Assembly (NCBI RefSeq): GCF_005222815.1
Contig: NZ_STGB01000005.1
Location: 124,001-188,000 of the forward strand
Origin: Roseomonas sp. AR75
GTDB taxonomy: Bacteria > Pseudomonadota > Alphaproteobacteria > Acetobacterales > Acetobacteraceae
Length of the DNA: 64,000 bases
Direction: 5' to 3'
The number at the start of each line of letters is the position of its first letter. Within the stretch, counting starts at the first letter, position 1. This document shows positions 53,837-62,585 of the stretch, piece by piece. The translations under genes were made by a program, and so were the position numbers. The notes below the pieces were generated by a model. It searched no databases. It was given only the letters and a program-made list of their open reading frames with translations, and was not told the origin of the DNA.

Positions 53837-54208
53837 ATGACCTGGTCGCTCGACGCCCGTATCCCGATCGTGACCGTGGCGGACGCCGCGACCCTGGTGG
53901 CCGCGCTGGCGGGCGGCAGGCCGGCGGCCGTGCTGGCGGAAGCGCCGCCCCCTGCCCTGCCCGATGGCGCCGTGGCTCTGGCCAGCTTCGACCTGTCGGG
54001 GCCGTCGCATGCGGCCGCCTGCACCTGCTGCGGCGGGCGCAGCGCGGTGGCGGCGGCGCTGGACCGGCTGTTCCAGGCGCGGGTGCGCGGTCAGTGCGGC
54101 TGGTTCGAGCGTGTGGTGGCGCTGGTGGAGACGGATGCCGCCCGCGCGGAGGTCACGGCGGCCCTGCGCGATGACGCGGTGACCGTGGCCCGGTTCAGGC
54201 CGGGCTGA
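53837..54208 (+). CDS. Small CxCC-motif protein resembling a CobW fragment
   Basis: The 123-residue protein starts MTWSLDARIPIVTVADAATL. Its middle has CTCCGGRSAVAAALDRLFQA near 63-82 followed by FERVVALVETDAA, resembling the CxCC and following strand of CobW/G3E GTPases. The P-loop and the NKxD motif are absent, so it is not a GTPase as it stands. It may be a reduced metal-binding relative. It is divergent from the ArsR-methyltransferase gene, 40 bp apart, and shares its promoter region. Confidence 0.6.
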   Translation: MTWSLDARIPIVTVADAATLVAALAGGRPAAVLAEAPPPALPDGAVALASFDLSGPSHAAACTCCGGRSAVAAALDRLFQARVRGQCGWFERVVALVETDAARAEVTAALRDDAVTVARFRPG

Positions 54209-54229
54209 CGCCAATTCGGGCCATCGGCC

Positions 54230-54934
54230 TCACGCGAAGGCGGCTTCCGCGGCGCCCAGCGCGCCGAGGCGCGCGCGGAAGACGCCCGCCTCGGGCGTGA
54301 CCGCCGCGCTCAGGCCGGCCACCACCAGCAGCCCCCCGGCCGGCAGCCCGCCCCACTCCCGCGCAACCGCTGCCGCCTCGGCGAAGGCCGCCGCGAGGTC
54401 CACCTCCACGCCCGGCGGGCGCGTGCCCTTGCGGCCGAGCGCGACCTTCAGCGGCCCCGGCGCCACCACCCTGCCCTTTCCCGCCACCACAAGCCCGAGC
54501 CCGGCAAGGTCGGCAGCCAGCGCGGCATCCTCCTCCGGCGCCTCGGTGAAGCGTGTCGCGGCGATGTCGAGCGCGGGATGAATGCGCGCGAAGGCCGGCG
54601 GGCCGGATTCCTCCGCCGCCAGTGGCGCCGCCAGCACGCCGATCGCGGCCGCGGTCACCACCGGATGGCGTAGCGTGCGCAGCACGACCGGCGCGCCATC
54701 GGGCAGCAGCCGCCCATCGACCATCGGGCCGACGAGCGCCGGCGCGCCGTCGCGCCGCCGCAGCCGGAGGCCGCAGGGCACGATGCCGAGCGACTCGAGC
54801 ACCGCGGCGGCGACCTCCTCGCCATCGGCCAGGCTGCGCGGACCTGTGCCGGGCGGCATCCGCGCCAGCGGGTTGCCGGTCTCGATCGCCTCGACCAGCC
54901 CGGCCGTCAGCGCACGCCGCGCCTGTTCCTCCAT
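54230..54934 (-). CDS. 2-keto-4-pentenoate hydratase-like protein
   Basis: The 234-residue protein belongs by its pattern to the fumarylacetoacetase/hydratase group (AFARIHPALDIAATRF near 114-129, VALGRKGTRPPGVEVDLAAA near 165-184). The acidic residues that bind the metal are only partly recognisable, so activity is uncertain. It begins 11 bp after the dctM stop on the same strand and is the last gene of the TRAP operon, which suggests it acts on the imported acid. Confidence 0.68.
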   Translation of the reverse strand: MEEQARRALTAGLVEAIETGNPLARMPPGTGPRSLADGEEVAAAVLESLGIVPCGLRLRRRDGAPALVGPMVDGRLLPDGAPVVLRTLRHPVVTAAAIGVLAAPLAAEESGPPAFARIHPALDIAATRFTEAPEEDAALAADLAGLGLVVAGKGRVVAPGPLKVALGRKGTRPPGVEVDLAAAFAEAAAVAREWGGLPAGGLLVVAGLSAAVTPEAGVFRARLGALGAAEAAFA

Positions 54935-54945
54935 CGCCGTGCGCC

Positions 54946-56364
54946 TCAGTTCAGCGCGGGCAGGTCGGGCATCTCCTCCATCTGGAAGCCGCCCTCCGGC
55001 GCTTCCAGCAGGTTGCCCGGCGTGCCGGCCCCTGCCGGCGTGTCGTACAGGTAGGAGGGCAGCCAGGTGGCGATGCCCGGGAAGACATAGAGCAGCGCCA
55101 TCGAGAAGATGACGATGCCGACGAAGGGCAGGCAGCCCGCGAAGATCTGGCTGAGCTTCACCTTCGGCGGCGCCACGCCCTTCAGGTAGTAGGCCGCCAT
55201 CGCCACCGGCGGCGTCATGAAGCTGGTCTGCAGGTTCAGCCCGACCAGCACGCCGAAGAAGATCGGGTCCACCCCGAAAGTGTCCAGCAGGGGCAGGAAG
55301 ATCGGCACGAAGATCAGCACGATCTCCGACCATTCCAGCGGCCAGCCCAGAACGAAGATGATGAACTGCGTCAGGATCAGGAAGGTGACGGGGTTGAGGC
55401 TGAGATCCTCGACGAACCACTTCTCCACCACATGGTGCCCGCCGAGATAGCCGAACACCGAGGTGAATATGTAGGCGCCGACGAAGAGCCAGCAGACCAT
55501 CGCCGTGGTCCGCGCCGTGAGGAAGACGCTCTCCTGCAGCTTCTCCCAGGTGAAGGCGCGGTAGACGATGGCGAGGATCACCGCGCCGGCCGAGCCCATC
55601 GCCGCGGCCTCCGAAGGCGTCGCCAGGCCGAACAGGATGGCGCCCAGCACGGCCGTGATCAGCACCGCCAGCGGCACGAAGGAGGTGAGGATCGCCAGCA
55701 CCACCGTCAGGAAGGGGACGTTGCGCTCCTCCGGCGGCAGCTTCGGCGCCATGGAAGGGCGCAGCATCGCCAGCACGATCACGTAGACCATGTAGAGGAA
55801 GGCCAGGCCGAGGCCCGGGAAGAAGGCCGCTGCGTAGAGCCGCGCGACCGAGGTGCCGGTCGTCGCGCCGTACAGGATGAACATGATCGAGGGCGGGATC
55901 AGGATGCCGAGGCAACCGCCCGCGCAGGTGACGCCCGCCGCAAGCCGCGGGTCGTAGCCCGCGCGCAGCATGGCCGGGAAGGCGAGCAGCCCCATCAGCG
56001 TCACCACCGCGCCGACGATGCCGGTCGCCGTCGCGAACATCGCGCAGGTCGCGAGCGTGGCCACCGCGAGCGCGCCCGGCAGCCCGCCCGAGGCCAGTTG
56101 CAGGGCGCGGAACAGGCGATCCAGGATGTTCGCCCGCTCGATCACGTAGCCCATGAAGATGAAGAGCGGCACGGAGATCAGCACGTCGTTCGCCATCACC
56201 GCATAGGTGCGCTGGACGAAGAGGTCGAAGACCCGCTCCTGCAGGGAGAGCCAGCCGAAGCCGAGCCCCATCGCCATCAGCGTGAAGGCGACGGGGAAGC
56301 CGAGCAGGATCACGAAGATGAAGCTGCCCAGCATCACCATGCCGAGGACGGGATCGCTGATCAC
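54946..56364 (-). CDS. TRAP transporter large permease (DctM type)
   Basis: The 472-residue integral membrane protein has about twelve to thirteen helices. Typical DctM segments are FVILLGFPVAFTLMAMGLGF near 16-35, GALAVATLATCAMFATATGI-type sequence near 95-114, and GCLGILIPPSIMFILYGATT near 148-167. It moves organic acids with sodium using the periplasmic binding protein. It overlaps dctQ by 4 bp. An acidic tail (FQMEEMPDLPALN) ends the protein. Confidence 0.94.
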   Translation of the reverse strand: MISDPVLGMVMLGSFIFVILLGFPVAFTLMAMGLGFGWLSLQERVFDLFVQRTYAVMANDVLISVPLFIFMGYVIERANILDRLFRALQLASGGLPGALAVATLATCAMFATATGIVGAVVTLMGLLAFPAMLRAGYDPRLAAGVTCAGGCLGILIPPSIMFILYGATTGTSVARLYAAAFFPGLGLAFLYMVYVIVLAMLRPSMAPKLPPEERNVPFLTVVLAILTSFVPLAVLITAVLGAILFGLATPSEAAAMGSAGAVILAIVYRAFTWEKLQESVFLTARTTAMVCWLFVGAYIFTSVFGYLGGHHVVEKWFVEDLSLNPVTFLILTQFIIFVLGWPLEWSEIVLIFVPIFLPLLDTFGVDPIFFGVLVGLNLQTSFMTPPVAMAAYYLKGVAPPKVKLSQIFAGCLPFVGIVIFSMALLYVFPGIATWLPSYLYDTPAGAGTPGNLLEAPEGGFQMEEMPDLPALN

Positions 56365-56951
56365 GAGGCGGCCTCCTCACGGGCCTGCTTCGCCTTCGCA
56401 AGCTCCATCACGATCTCCTCCATCTCGCGCACGTCATGCGCCTTGGGCGGGAAATCGCCCTCGCGGAAGCAGATGAAGCAGCGGATGATCTCGGCGATGC
56501 CCTGCAGCAGCACCAGCGCGGCGGCGGCGGGGATGACGAACTTGAAGGGCCAGACATAGGGGCCGGTCGGGCTGACCGAGGACGCCTCGCGCTGGTGGTA
56601 GGATTGCAGGAAGAAGTCCCAGCCGAAGACGATCAGCCCGATCATCGCCGGCAGGAAGAACAGGAAGTACAGCGCCAGGTCGATCGCCGCCTGCTGGCGC
56701 GGGCGCAGCAGGCGATAGGCGAAGTCGGCACGCACATGGCCGTTGCGGCAGAGCGTATAGGCCCCGGCCATCATGAAGAGCGTGCCGTACAGCATGTAGG
56801 AGACGTCGAAGGCCCAGCTCGTCGGCGCGCGGAACAGGTAGCGGGCGAAGACCTCGTAGCAGATCGCGCCGGTCAGGCCGACGATCAGCCAGGCGAAGGC
56901 CTTGCCCACGAAGGAGCTCACCCGGTCGATGCTCAGCAGCAGCGTGTTCAT
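56361..56951 (-). CDS. TRAP transporter small permease (DctQ type)
   Basis: The 196-residue membrane protein has four helices with the DctQ blocks FARYLFRAPTSWAFDVSYML near 34-53 and YTLCRNGHVRADFAYRLLRP near 65-84. It forms the membrane complex with DctM. A charged C-terminal tail extends beyond the usual length. It overlaps dctM by 4 bp and lies 107 bp downstream of the binding protein gene, separated by a strong hairpin. Confidence 0.92.
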   Translation of the reverse strand: MNTLLLSIDRVSSFVGKAFAWLIVGLTGAICYEVFARYLFRAPTSWAFDVSYMLYGTLFMMAGAYTLCRNGHVRADFAYRLLRPRQQAAIDLALYFLFFLPAMIGLIVFGWDFFLQSYHQREASSVSPTGPYVWPFKFVIPAAAALVLLQGIAEIIRCFICFREGDFPPKAHDVREMEEIVMELAKAKQAREEAAS

Positions 56952-57007
56952 GGCGAGGGCTCTGCGTGGGCTTGCGGAAGCGCCGGTGGATCGGCGCCGT
57001 CACGCGA

Positions 57008-57038
57008 ACGCCCGCCCCGGTGCTTCCGGGGCGGGCGT
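57008..57038 (-). terminator. Strong hairpin between TRAP binding-protein and permease genes
   Basis: Arms ACGCCCGCCCCGG (57008-57020) and CCGGGGCGGGCGT (57026-57038) pair perfectly over 13 bp around a 5-nt loop. It lies after dctP and before dctQ on the same strand. Such hairpins reduce read-through or protect the upstream message so that the binding protein is made in excess over the permeases. No T-tract is present. Confidence 0.65.
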
Positions 57039-57058
57039 CGCAAGCGGCAGCGCGGGGA

Positions 57059-58174
57059 TCAGCCGCGTGCGAAGAAGTGGTTGTAGGCCAGCACCGGGCT
57101 CGCCTGGTAGCGCAGGTAGAAGGCGCTGACCCGGCGGCACCAGGCGCGCTGGCTGTCGCAGACCTTCTTGAAGTAGGCGTCGCTCTCCAGGTTGCGCACC
57201 ACGCCGTCCCAGGCGCGCAGCTGCGCTTCCAGCACCGGGCGCGGCGTGACCTGCACGTTGACGCCCTGGCGGGACGCCATCTCCTGCAGGTCGTTCGGGT
57301 AGCGGAGCTGCTGCTTCCACGACATGTCGGAGGAAGCGGCTTCCGAGGCGTAGCGCAGCACCGCCTTCAGCTCGGCCGGCAGCGCCTCGAACTTGCCCTT
57401 GTTGAACAGGATCTCGAAGGCTTCGGTGTTCTGGTGGTAGGACTGGATCATGTAGACCTTCGCCACGTCCGGGAAGCCGAGGACGCGGTCGGAGGAGGGG
57501 TTGTTGAACTCCGCGCCGTCGATCACGCCGCGCTCCAGCGCGGGCACGATCTCGCCGCCGGGCAGCGCCGTCACCGCCGCGCCCATGGAGTTGAACATGT
57601 CGGTGGCGAGGCCGACGGTGCGATACTTCAGGCCGCGGATCTGGTCGGCGTTCTGCACCGGGTTCTTGAACCAGCCGAGCGGCTGGGTCGGCATCGGGCC
57701 CGTCAGCATGCCCACGACATTCACCTTGAGGATGTCGTTGACCAGCTCGTTGTACAGCGCCTCGCCGCCGCCATAGTAGAACCAGCCGAGCAGCTGGTTG
57801 GCGTCGCCGAACCAGGGCGGCGCGGTGCCGAACAAGCTGAAGGCCTTGTTCTTGCCGAACCAGTAGGCGGAGACGCCATGGCCGCCGTCGAGCGTGCCGG
57901 CGGAGACCGCGTCCAGCAGCTGGAAGGCGCCGACGACGGCGCCGGCCGGCAGCAGCTCCAGCCGCAGGCGGTTGCCCGCCATGGCATTGACCCGGCTGAC
58001 ATAGTCCTGGGCGAATTCGTGGAAGATGTCGCGCTGCGGCCAGGTGGACTGGAAGCGCCAGGAGACGGTCTGGGCGCGGCTGACATTCGGGGTGGCGAGC
58101 ACCGCGGTGCCCACGGCGCCGACCGCGGCCGCCTTCAGCAGCCCGCGGCGGGCCGGCGCCTTCACTTCGCTCAT
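57059..58174 (-). CDS. TRAP transporter periplasmic solute-binding protein (DctP type)
   Basis: The 371-residue protein starts MSEVKAPARRGLLKAAAVGA, a twin-arginine signal (Arg9-Arg10) ending near SRAQ34. The mature part is DctP-like (VSWRFQSTWPQRDIFHEFAQ, GLKYRTVGLATDMFNSMGAA near 190, ALERGVIDGAEFNNPSSD near 222). The sequence resembles the subgroup that binds larger monocarboxylates or 2-keto acids. A GGGAGGATACCG ribosome-binding site supports ATG 58174. It is the first gene of the dctP-Q-M-hydratase operon. Confidence 0.94.
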   Translation of the reverse strand: MSEVKAPARRGLLKAAAVGAVGTAVLATPNVSRAQTVSWRFQSTWPQRDIFHEFAQDYVSRVNAMAGNRLRLELLPAGAVVGAFQLLDAVSAGTLDGGHGVSAYWFGKNKAFSLFGTAPPWFGDANQLLGWFYYGGGEALYNELVNDILKVNVVGMLTGPMPTQPLGWFKNPVQNADQIRGLKYRTVGLATDMFNSMGAAVTALPGGEIVPALERGVIDGAEFNNPSSDRVLGFPDVAKVYMIQSYHQNTEAFEILFNKGKFEALPAELKAVLRYASEAASSDMSWKQQLRYPNDLQEMASRQGVNVQVTPRPVLEAQLRAWDGVVRNLESDAYFKKVCDSQRAWCRRVSAFYLRYQASPVLAYNHFFARG

Positions 58175-58325
58175 CGGTATCCTCCCAGCTGCCGCCCGGC
58201 GTTCCCGGGCCGGCGGTTGACCTGTCGCTTCCTTAGAGGACCATCGCGGCGCAGCGCAATGGCCGGCAGTTACGGAACCGTGAGGAGTGCAACGGCGCGG
58301 GCGCGGGGGGCACCCGGCAACCGCC

Positions 58326-59144
58326 CTATTTGGTGACGAAGGCCTTCTCGACCACGTAGCTGCCGGGATCGTTGTTCGACCCCTCCACGAAGCCGCGGGC
58401 TTCCAGCAGCGCCCGGACATCGCTGTTCATCGCCTCCGACCCGCAGAGCATGGCGCGGTCGCGCTCGGGCGAGAGCGGCGGCAGGCCGAAGCGGGCGGTC
58501 AGGCTGCCGCTCTCGATCATGGCGGTGATGCGCTCATTGGTGGCGAAGGGCTCGCGCGTCACGCTCGGCAGGTAGGTGAGCTTCTCCCGTGCCATCTCGC
58601 CCAGCAGCTCGTGCTCCGCCAGGCCGGCCGAGAGCAGGTCGCGATAGGCCAGTTCCGCCTGCTGGCGGACCGTGTGGACCAGGATGATCCGGTCGAAGCG
58701 GTCATAGGTCTCGGGCTCGCGCACCAGGCTCATGAAGGGGGCGAGGCCGGTGCCGGTGGCGAACAGCCACAGCACGCCGCCGGGCAGCAGGTTGTCGTTC
58801 ACCAGCGTGCCCGTCGCCTTCCTGCCGATCAGCACCCCGTCCCCGGGGCGGATGTGCTGCAGGCGCGAGGTCAGAGGCCCGTGCTGCACCTTGATCGAGA
58901 GGAATTCCAGGTGCTCGTCCCAGGGGGGGGAGACCATGGAATAGGCGCGCACCAGCGGCTTGCCCTCCACCACCAGCCCGATCATCGCGAACTGGCCGGC
59001 CCCGAAGCGGAAATGCGTGTCGCGGGTGCAGGTGAAGGAGAACAGCCGGTCGGTCCAGTGATGCACGGTCAGCACCCGCTCCATGAAGAAGCCGGGGGGC
59101 GCGGGGGGGAGCGGCGTGGCGAGATCGGGGTCGGCGGTGCTCAT
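58326..59144 (-). CDS. fpr: Ferredoxin--NADP reductase
   Basis: The 272-residue flavoprotein starts MSTADPDLATPLPPAPPGFF. The FAD motif RAYSM is near 65-69, the NADP-binding GTGLAPF near 131-137, the CGSEAM block near 235, and the C-terminal YVVEKAFVTK stack is complete. It shuttles electrons between NADPH and ferredoxin or flavodoxin and is linked to oxidative stress in many bacteria. It is divergent from the acetyltransferase gene and lies 151 bp upstream of dctP. Confidence 0.94.
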   Translation of the reverse strand: MSTADPDLATPLPPAPPGFFMERVLTVHHWTDRLFSFTCTRDTHFRFGAGQFAMIGLVVEGKPLVRAYSMVSPPWDEHLEFLSIKVQHGPLTSRLQHIRPGDGVLIGRKATGTLVNDNLLPGGVLWLFATGTGLAPFMSLVREPETYDRFDRIILVHTVRQQAELAYRDLLSAGLAEHELLGEMAREKLTYLPSVTREPFATNERITAMIESGSLTARFGLPPLSPERDRAMLCGSEAMNSDVRALLEARGFVEGSNNDPGSYVVEKAFVTK

Positions 59145-59258
59145 GGGGTCCTAGATGCCTTCGGTCGGGCCATGCTGCAACGCGGAAGCGCGCGCCGCCT
59201 TGCGGTGGCGCAAGAACCCCCGCCGGCGCATGCTGCACGGGCAAGCCCGAGGCCCCGC

Positions 59259-59972
59259 ATGACCCATCCCCCCGTCGGACCCGAGGTGGACGCCACGCCG
59301 CGCCCCCTGCCCGCCCGCATCCCCCATCGCGGCGCCGCGGTGGCGCTGGAGCCGCTGGCGCTGCGCCATGCCGAGGATCTGTGGCAGGCGGCGCAGTCCG
59401 ACCCCGAGGGCGATTCCTGGGCCTATATGGGATACGGCCCCTTCGCCGATGCGGCGGCGATGCGGCGCCATGTGGCGGCCTTCGCCAGTACCCACGACCC
59501 GATGGCCTGGGCGGTCCGCCCGCTCCGCTCCGGCCGGGTGCAGGGCTGGCTGACGCTGATGGACATCCAGCCCGGCAATGCCGCCATCGAGATCGGGCAT
59601 ATCTGGTTCGCCCCGGCGATGCAGCGCAGCCGCGCCGCCACCGAGGCGATGTTCCTGCTGATGCGCCACGCCATGGACGATCTGGGCTATCGCCGGCTGG
59701 TCTGGAAATGCAACGCGCTGAACGCCCCGTCCCGCGCCGCCGCCGCCCGGCTCGGCTTCGTGTACGAAGGCACGCTGCGCGCCCATCTGGTGGTGAAGGG
59801 CCGGCGGCGGGACACCGCCTATCTCTCGATCCTGGCCGATGAATGGCCGGCGCGGCGCGACGCGATCGCGGGCTGGCTCGACGACGCCAACTGGGACCAT
59901 GCCGGCGCGCCGCGCCGATCGCTCTCGGCGGCTACCGCCACGCTGGCTTCCGACCGGCCGATGGGTGCATGA
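59259..59972 (+). CDS. GNAT-family acetyltransferase (RimJ/RimL-like)
   Basis: The 237-residue protein is a single GNAT domain: RGAAVALEPLALRHAEDLWQ near 24-43, EIGHIWFAPAMQRSRAATEA near 110-129 (acetyl-CoA site), KCNALNAPSRAAAARLGFVY near 150-169 and GTLRAHLVVKGRRRDTAYLS near 171-190. This pattern matches RimJ/RimL-type N-acetyltransferases of the large actinobacterial/proteobacterial group. Acceptor substrate unknown. Confidence 0.9.
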   Translation: MTHPPVGPEVDATPRPLPARIPHRGAAVALEPLALRHAEDLWQAAQSDPEGDSWAYMGYGPFADAAAMRRHVAAFASTHDPMAWAVRPLRSGRVQGWLTLMDIQPGNAAIEIGHIWFAPAMQRSRAATEAMFLLMRHAMDDLGYRRLVWKCNALNAPSRAAAARLGFVYEGTLRAHLVVKGRRRDTAYLSILADEWPARRDAIAGWLDDANWDHAGAPRRSLSAATATLASDRPMGA

Positions 59973-59998
59973 TGGCCCCTGCATCGGGAGGTACAGCC

Positions 59999-60184
59999 AT
60001 GTCCGGACTCGACACGGTGCTGATCGACCGCTCGCTGGAATTCAGCGAGGTCGCTGCCTGGGGGCTCATCGTCGCGATCGTCGTCTACGCGTTGAGCGAT
60101 GGCCGCATGCGCCAGCCCGGCGCGGTGGCGCTCGCCGCGCTGGCGGCGCTGGCCGCCAAGGCGATGCTGCTGCCGCTGACCTGA
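59999..60184 (+). CDS. Small two-helix membrane protein
   Basis: The 61-residue product starts MSGLDTVLIDRSLEFSEVAA after a GGGAGG ribosome-binding site 7 bp before ATG 59999. Two hydrophobic segments follow (AWGLIVAIVVYAL near 20-32 and AVALAALAALAAKAMLLPL near 42-60). It sits 26 bp after the acetyltransferase and may be co-transcribed with it. No family is recognised. Confidence 0.6.
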   Translation: MSGLDTVLIDRSLEFSEVAAWGLIVAIVVYALSDGRMRQPGAVALAALAALAAKAMLLPLT

Positions 60185-60299
60185 TCCGGGCGGCGCTGCG
60201 CCCCGGCCGGAGCATTGCCTTCGCCCCTCGGCTGCCGCAGGCTTGGCCCGTAACCATTCGGTTGCGACCAGGATCGGATCGGAGAAGGGCCAGGCCGCC

Positions 60300-61496
60300 A
60301 TGCCGCGCGAGATCGAGGACCGGGTCGGCGCCTTCGTGCCGGGTGGCCGCGTGGATGTGGCGGGGACGCAGGACGGCACGCTGGCCGGGCTGGATTTCGC
60401 CGCCAAGGACCTGTTCGACATCGCGGGCCATGTCACGGGCTACGGCAACCCGGACTGGGCGCGCACCCATCCACCCGCCGCCTCCCACGCGCCCATCGTG
60501 CAGTCCCTGCTGCTGTCCGGCGCCACGCTGCGCGGCAAGACCAAGACGGTCGAGCTTGCCTATGGACTGACCGGCGAGAATGTCTGGCACGGGACGCCCA
60601 CCAACCCGGCGGCGCCCGACCGGTTCCCCGGCGGTTCCTCCTGCGGCTCGGCCGCGGCGGTGGCGGCGGGGCTGGTGGATTTCGCGCTCGGCTCCGACAC
60701 CGGCGGGTCGGTCCGCATCCCCGCTTCCTATTGCGGGATCTTCGGCATCCGCCCGTCCTGGGGCGCGATCAGCCTGGCCGGCGCCTGCGGCCTTGCCCCC
60801 TGCTTCGACACGCCCGGCTGGTTCACCCGCGGCGCGTCGCTGCTGCGCCGGGTGGGCGAGGTGCTGCTGCCGGCGGGCGACCCGATGCCGCTCGGGCCGC
60901 TGCTGAAGGTGCAGGAGGCCTGGATCAACGCCGTCCCGGGCACCGCGACCGCGTTGGCCGGCGCGCTGGAGGCGGTGGAGCAGGAACTCGGCGCGGCGCT
61001 CGGCGTGACCCTGGTGCCGGAGGGGATCGACCGGCTCTACGACACCTTCCGCGTGATCCAGGCGGAGGAAGCCTGGGCGACGCTCGGCGCCTGGGTGGAC
61101 GCGACGCGGCCGTCATTCGGCCCCGGCGTCGGCGAGCGCTTCGCCGCGGCCAAGGCGGTGGACCCGGCCGAGGCCCATGCCGCGCGCGGCTTCCGGGAGG
61201 CCTTCCGCGCCCGGCTGCGCGCCGTGCTGGCGGGGGGAGCGGTGATGGCCTACCCGACCTCCCCGGTGCCCGCGCCGAAGCTGGACGCGACGCCGGAGGT
61301 CCAGCAGGCGGTGCGGGAGCGCACGCTGAACGTCACCGCCATCTCCGGCCTCGGCAGCCTCTGCGAGGTGACGCTGCCGGCGGCGAAGGTGGAGGGCGCG
61401 CCGGTGGGTCTTTCGCTGGTGGCGGCACCCGGCCGCGACCGCGCTCTGCTGGCGCTGGCCGAGCGCGTGGCCGCGCGGCTCCGCCTCCCGGCGTGA
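60300..61496 (+). CDS. Amidase (amidase-signature family)
   Basis: The 398-residue enzyme starts MPREIEDRVGAFVPGGRVDV. The Ser-cisSer-Lys triad is present: Lys36 (AAKDLFD), the cis-Ser in PGGSSCGSAAAVAAG near 113 and the nucleophile in GSDTGGSVRIPASYCG near 137. It hydrolyses an amide or ester. The protein is somewhat short for the family. Its natural substrate is unknown; the cluster also holds hydantoinase and nitrilase-type genes farther away. Confidence 0.92.
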   Translation: MPREIEDRVGAFVPGGRVDVAGTQDGTLAGLDFAAKDLFDIAGHVTGYGNPDWARTHPPAASHAPIVQSLLLSGATLRGKTKTVELAYGLTGENVWHGTPTNPAAPDRFPGGSSCGSAAAVAAGLVDFALGSDTGGSVRIPASYCGIFGIRPSWGAISLAGACGLAPCFDTPGWFTRGASLLRRVGEVLLPAGDPMPLGPLLKVQEAWINAVPGTATALAGALEAVEQELGAALGVTLVPEGIDRLYDTFRVIQAEEAWATLGAWVDATRPSFGPGVGERFAAAKAVDPAEAHAARGFREAFRARLRAVLAGGAVMAYPTSPVPAPKLDATPEVQQAVRERTLNVTAISGLGSLCEVTLPAAKVEGAPVGLSLVAAPGRDRALLALAERVAARLRLPA

Positions 61497-61563
61497 GCAC
61501 GCCGCGTTTCGTCACGGGCCTGCCGCTTGCCGCGCCACGCGCGGCACACTAAGCGGCGTGGCC

Positions 61564-62085
61564 ATGCAGATCCGTGACGCCACCGACGCCGACGTCTCCG
61601 CGCTCACCGCGATCTACGCGCATCACGTGCTGCACGGCACCGGCACCTTCGAGGTCGCGCCGCCGGACGAGGCGGAGATGGCGCGGCGCCTCGCGCGCAT
61701 CCGCGACCGCGGCTGGGCCTGGCTGGTGGCCGATGCCGAGGACGGGACGCTGCTCGGCTTCGCCTTCTACACGCAGTTCCGCGACCTCGCGGGCTATGCG
61801 CATTGCGCGGAGAACGCGATCTACGTGCGGGACGACGTGCGCGGCCAGGGGGTGGGCAAGGCGCTGGTCCAGGCGCTGCTGGACCGCGCGGAGGCGGCGG
61901 GCTTCCGCCAGATGCTGGCGGTGATCGGCGATGCCGACAATGTCGGCTCGATCGGCCTGCATGTCTCGCTCGGCTTCCGCCAGACGGGGGTGCTGAAGTC
62001 GGTCGGGCTGAAATTCGGCGCCTGGGTCGATGTGGTGCTGATGCAGAAGACGCTGGGCGAGGGCGATCGCAGCCTGCCGGGCTGA
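61564..62085 (+). CDS. Phosphinothricin acetyltransferase-like GNAT protein
   Basis: The 173-residue GNAT protein resembles PAT/MddA (methionine sulfoximine/phosphinothricin N-acetyltransferases): MQIRDATDADVSALTAIYAH at the start, GTGTFEV near 25, NAIYVRDDVRGQGVGKALVQ near 87-106 (acetyl-CoA loop), and IGLHVSLGFRQTGVLKSVGL near 133-152. GTG 61558, two codons upstream, is an alternative start. Such enzymes detoxify glutamine-synthetase inhibitors or acylate amino acids. Confidence 0.9.
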   Translation: MQIRDATDADVSALTAIYAHHVLHGTGTFEVAPPDEAEMARRLARIRDRGWAWLVADAEDGTLLGFAFYTQFRDLAGYAHCAENAIYVRDDVRGQGVGKALVQALLDRAEAAGFRQMLAVIGDADNVGSIGLHVSLGFRQTGVLKSVGLKFGAWVDVVLMQKTLGEGDRSLPG

Positions 62086-62093
62086 CCCCCCGG

Positions 62094-62474
62094 CTACCGC
62101 AGCAACGCGGCCAACAGCGTCAGGCTCCAAAGCGCCACGGCCAGCATCCCGACTCGCTCCGCATGCCACAGCAGGCGCCGGCGCAGCGTCTCCTTCAGGC
62201 GGCGCTGCACCTCCGCGCGCGGCACGCCGGGGATCGCCTCCGGCAGCAGGTCGTTCAGCATCATCCAGGATTCGCTGCGGCGGATGTCGCGATGCGGCGT
62301 GCGCCACGCGATCACCAGCAGCGCCACGGCCACGATCGCGACCAGGTCGGCGCCGCTGCGCAGCGCCAGCGGCAGGTCGAAGGACAGCGCCAGCATCACC
62401 ATGCCGATCCCGAGGCCGGCGAAGCCAAGCGCACGCCGGATGCTGCGATCGGTGACGAACTCCAGAGGATCCAT
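62094..62474 (-). CDS. Integral membrane protein, unknown family
   Basis: The 126-residue protein has hydrophobic stretches near 15-33 (ALGFAGLGIGMVMLALSF), 42-60 (LVAIVAVALLVIAW) and 107-125 (VGMLAVALWSLTLLAALL), with a basic helical region (RAEVQRRLKETLRRRLLWHA) between the second and third. ATG 62474 (MDPLEFVTDR) is chosen because the longer upstream frame is Arg/Cys-rich and unlikely. It converges on the acetyltransferase gene. No function is suggested. Confidence 0.65.
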   Translation of the reverse strand: MDPLEFVTDRSIRRALGFAGLGIGMVMLALSFDLPLALRSGADLVAIVAVALLVIAWRTPHRDIRRSESWMMLNDLLPEAIPGVPRAEVQRRLKETLRRRLLWHAERVGMLAVALWSLTLLAALLR

Positions 62475-62585
62475 CGACAGCTTCACCCCGGCCGGACGGC
62501 GGCAGCATGACCGCGCGGCGCGGTGGCGTTCAACCGTCAATTCGCGACGGGCGACAGGCGCGCGGCAGCGCCGCAGCGCCGCCGG

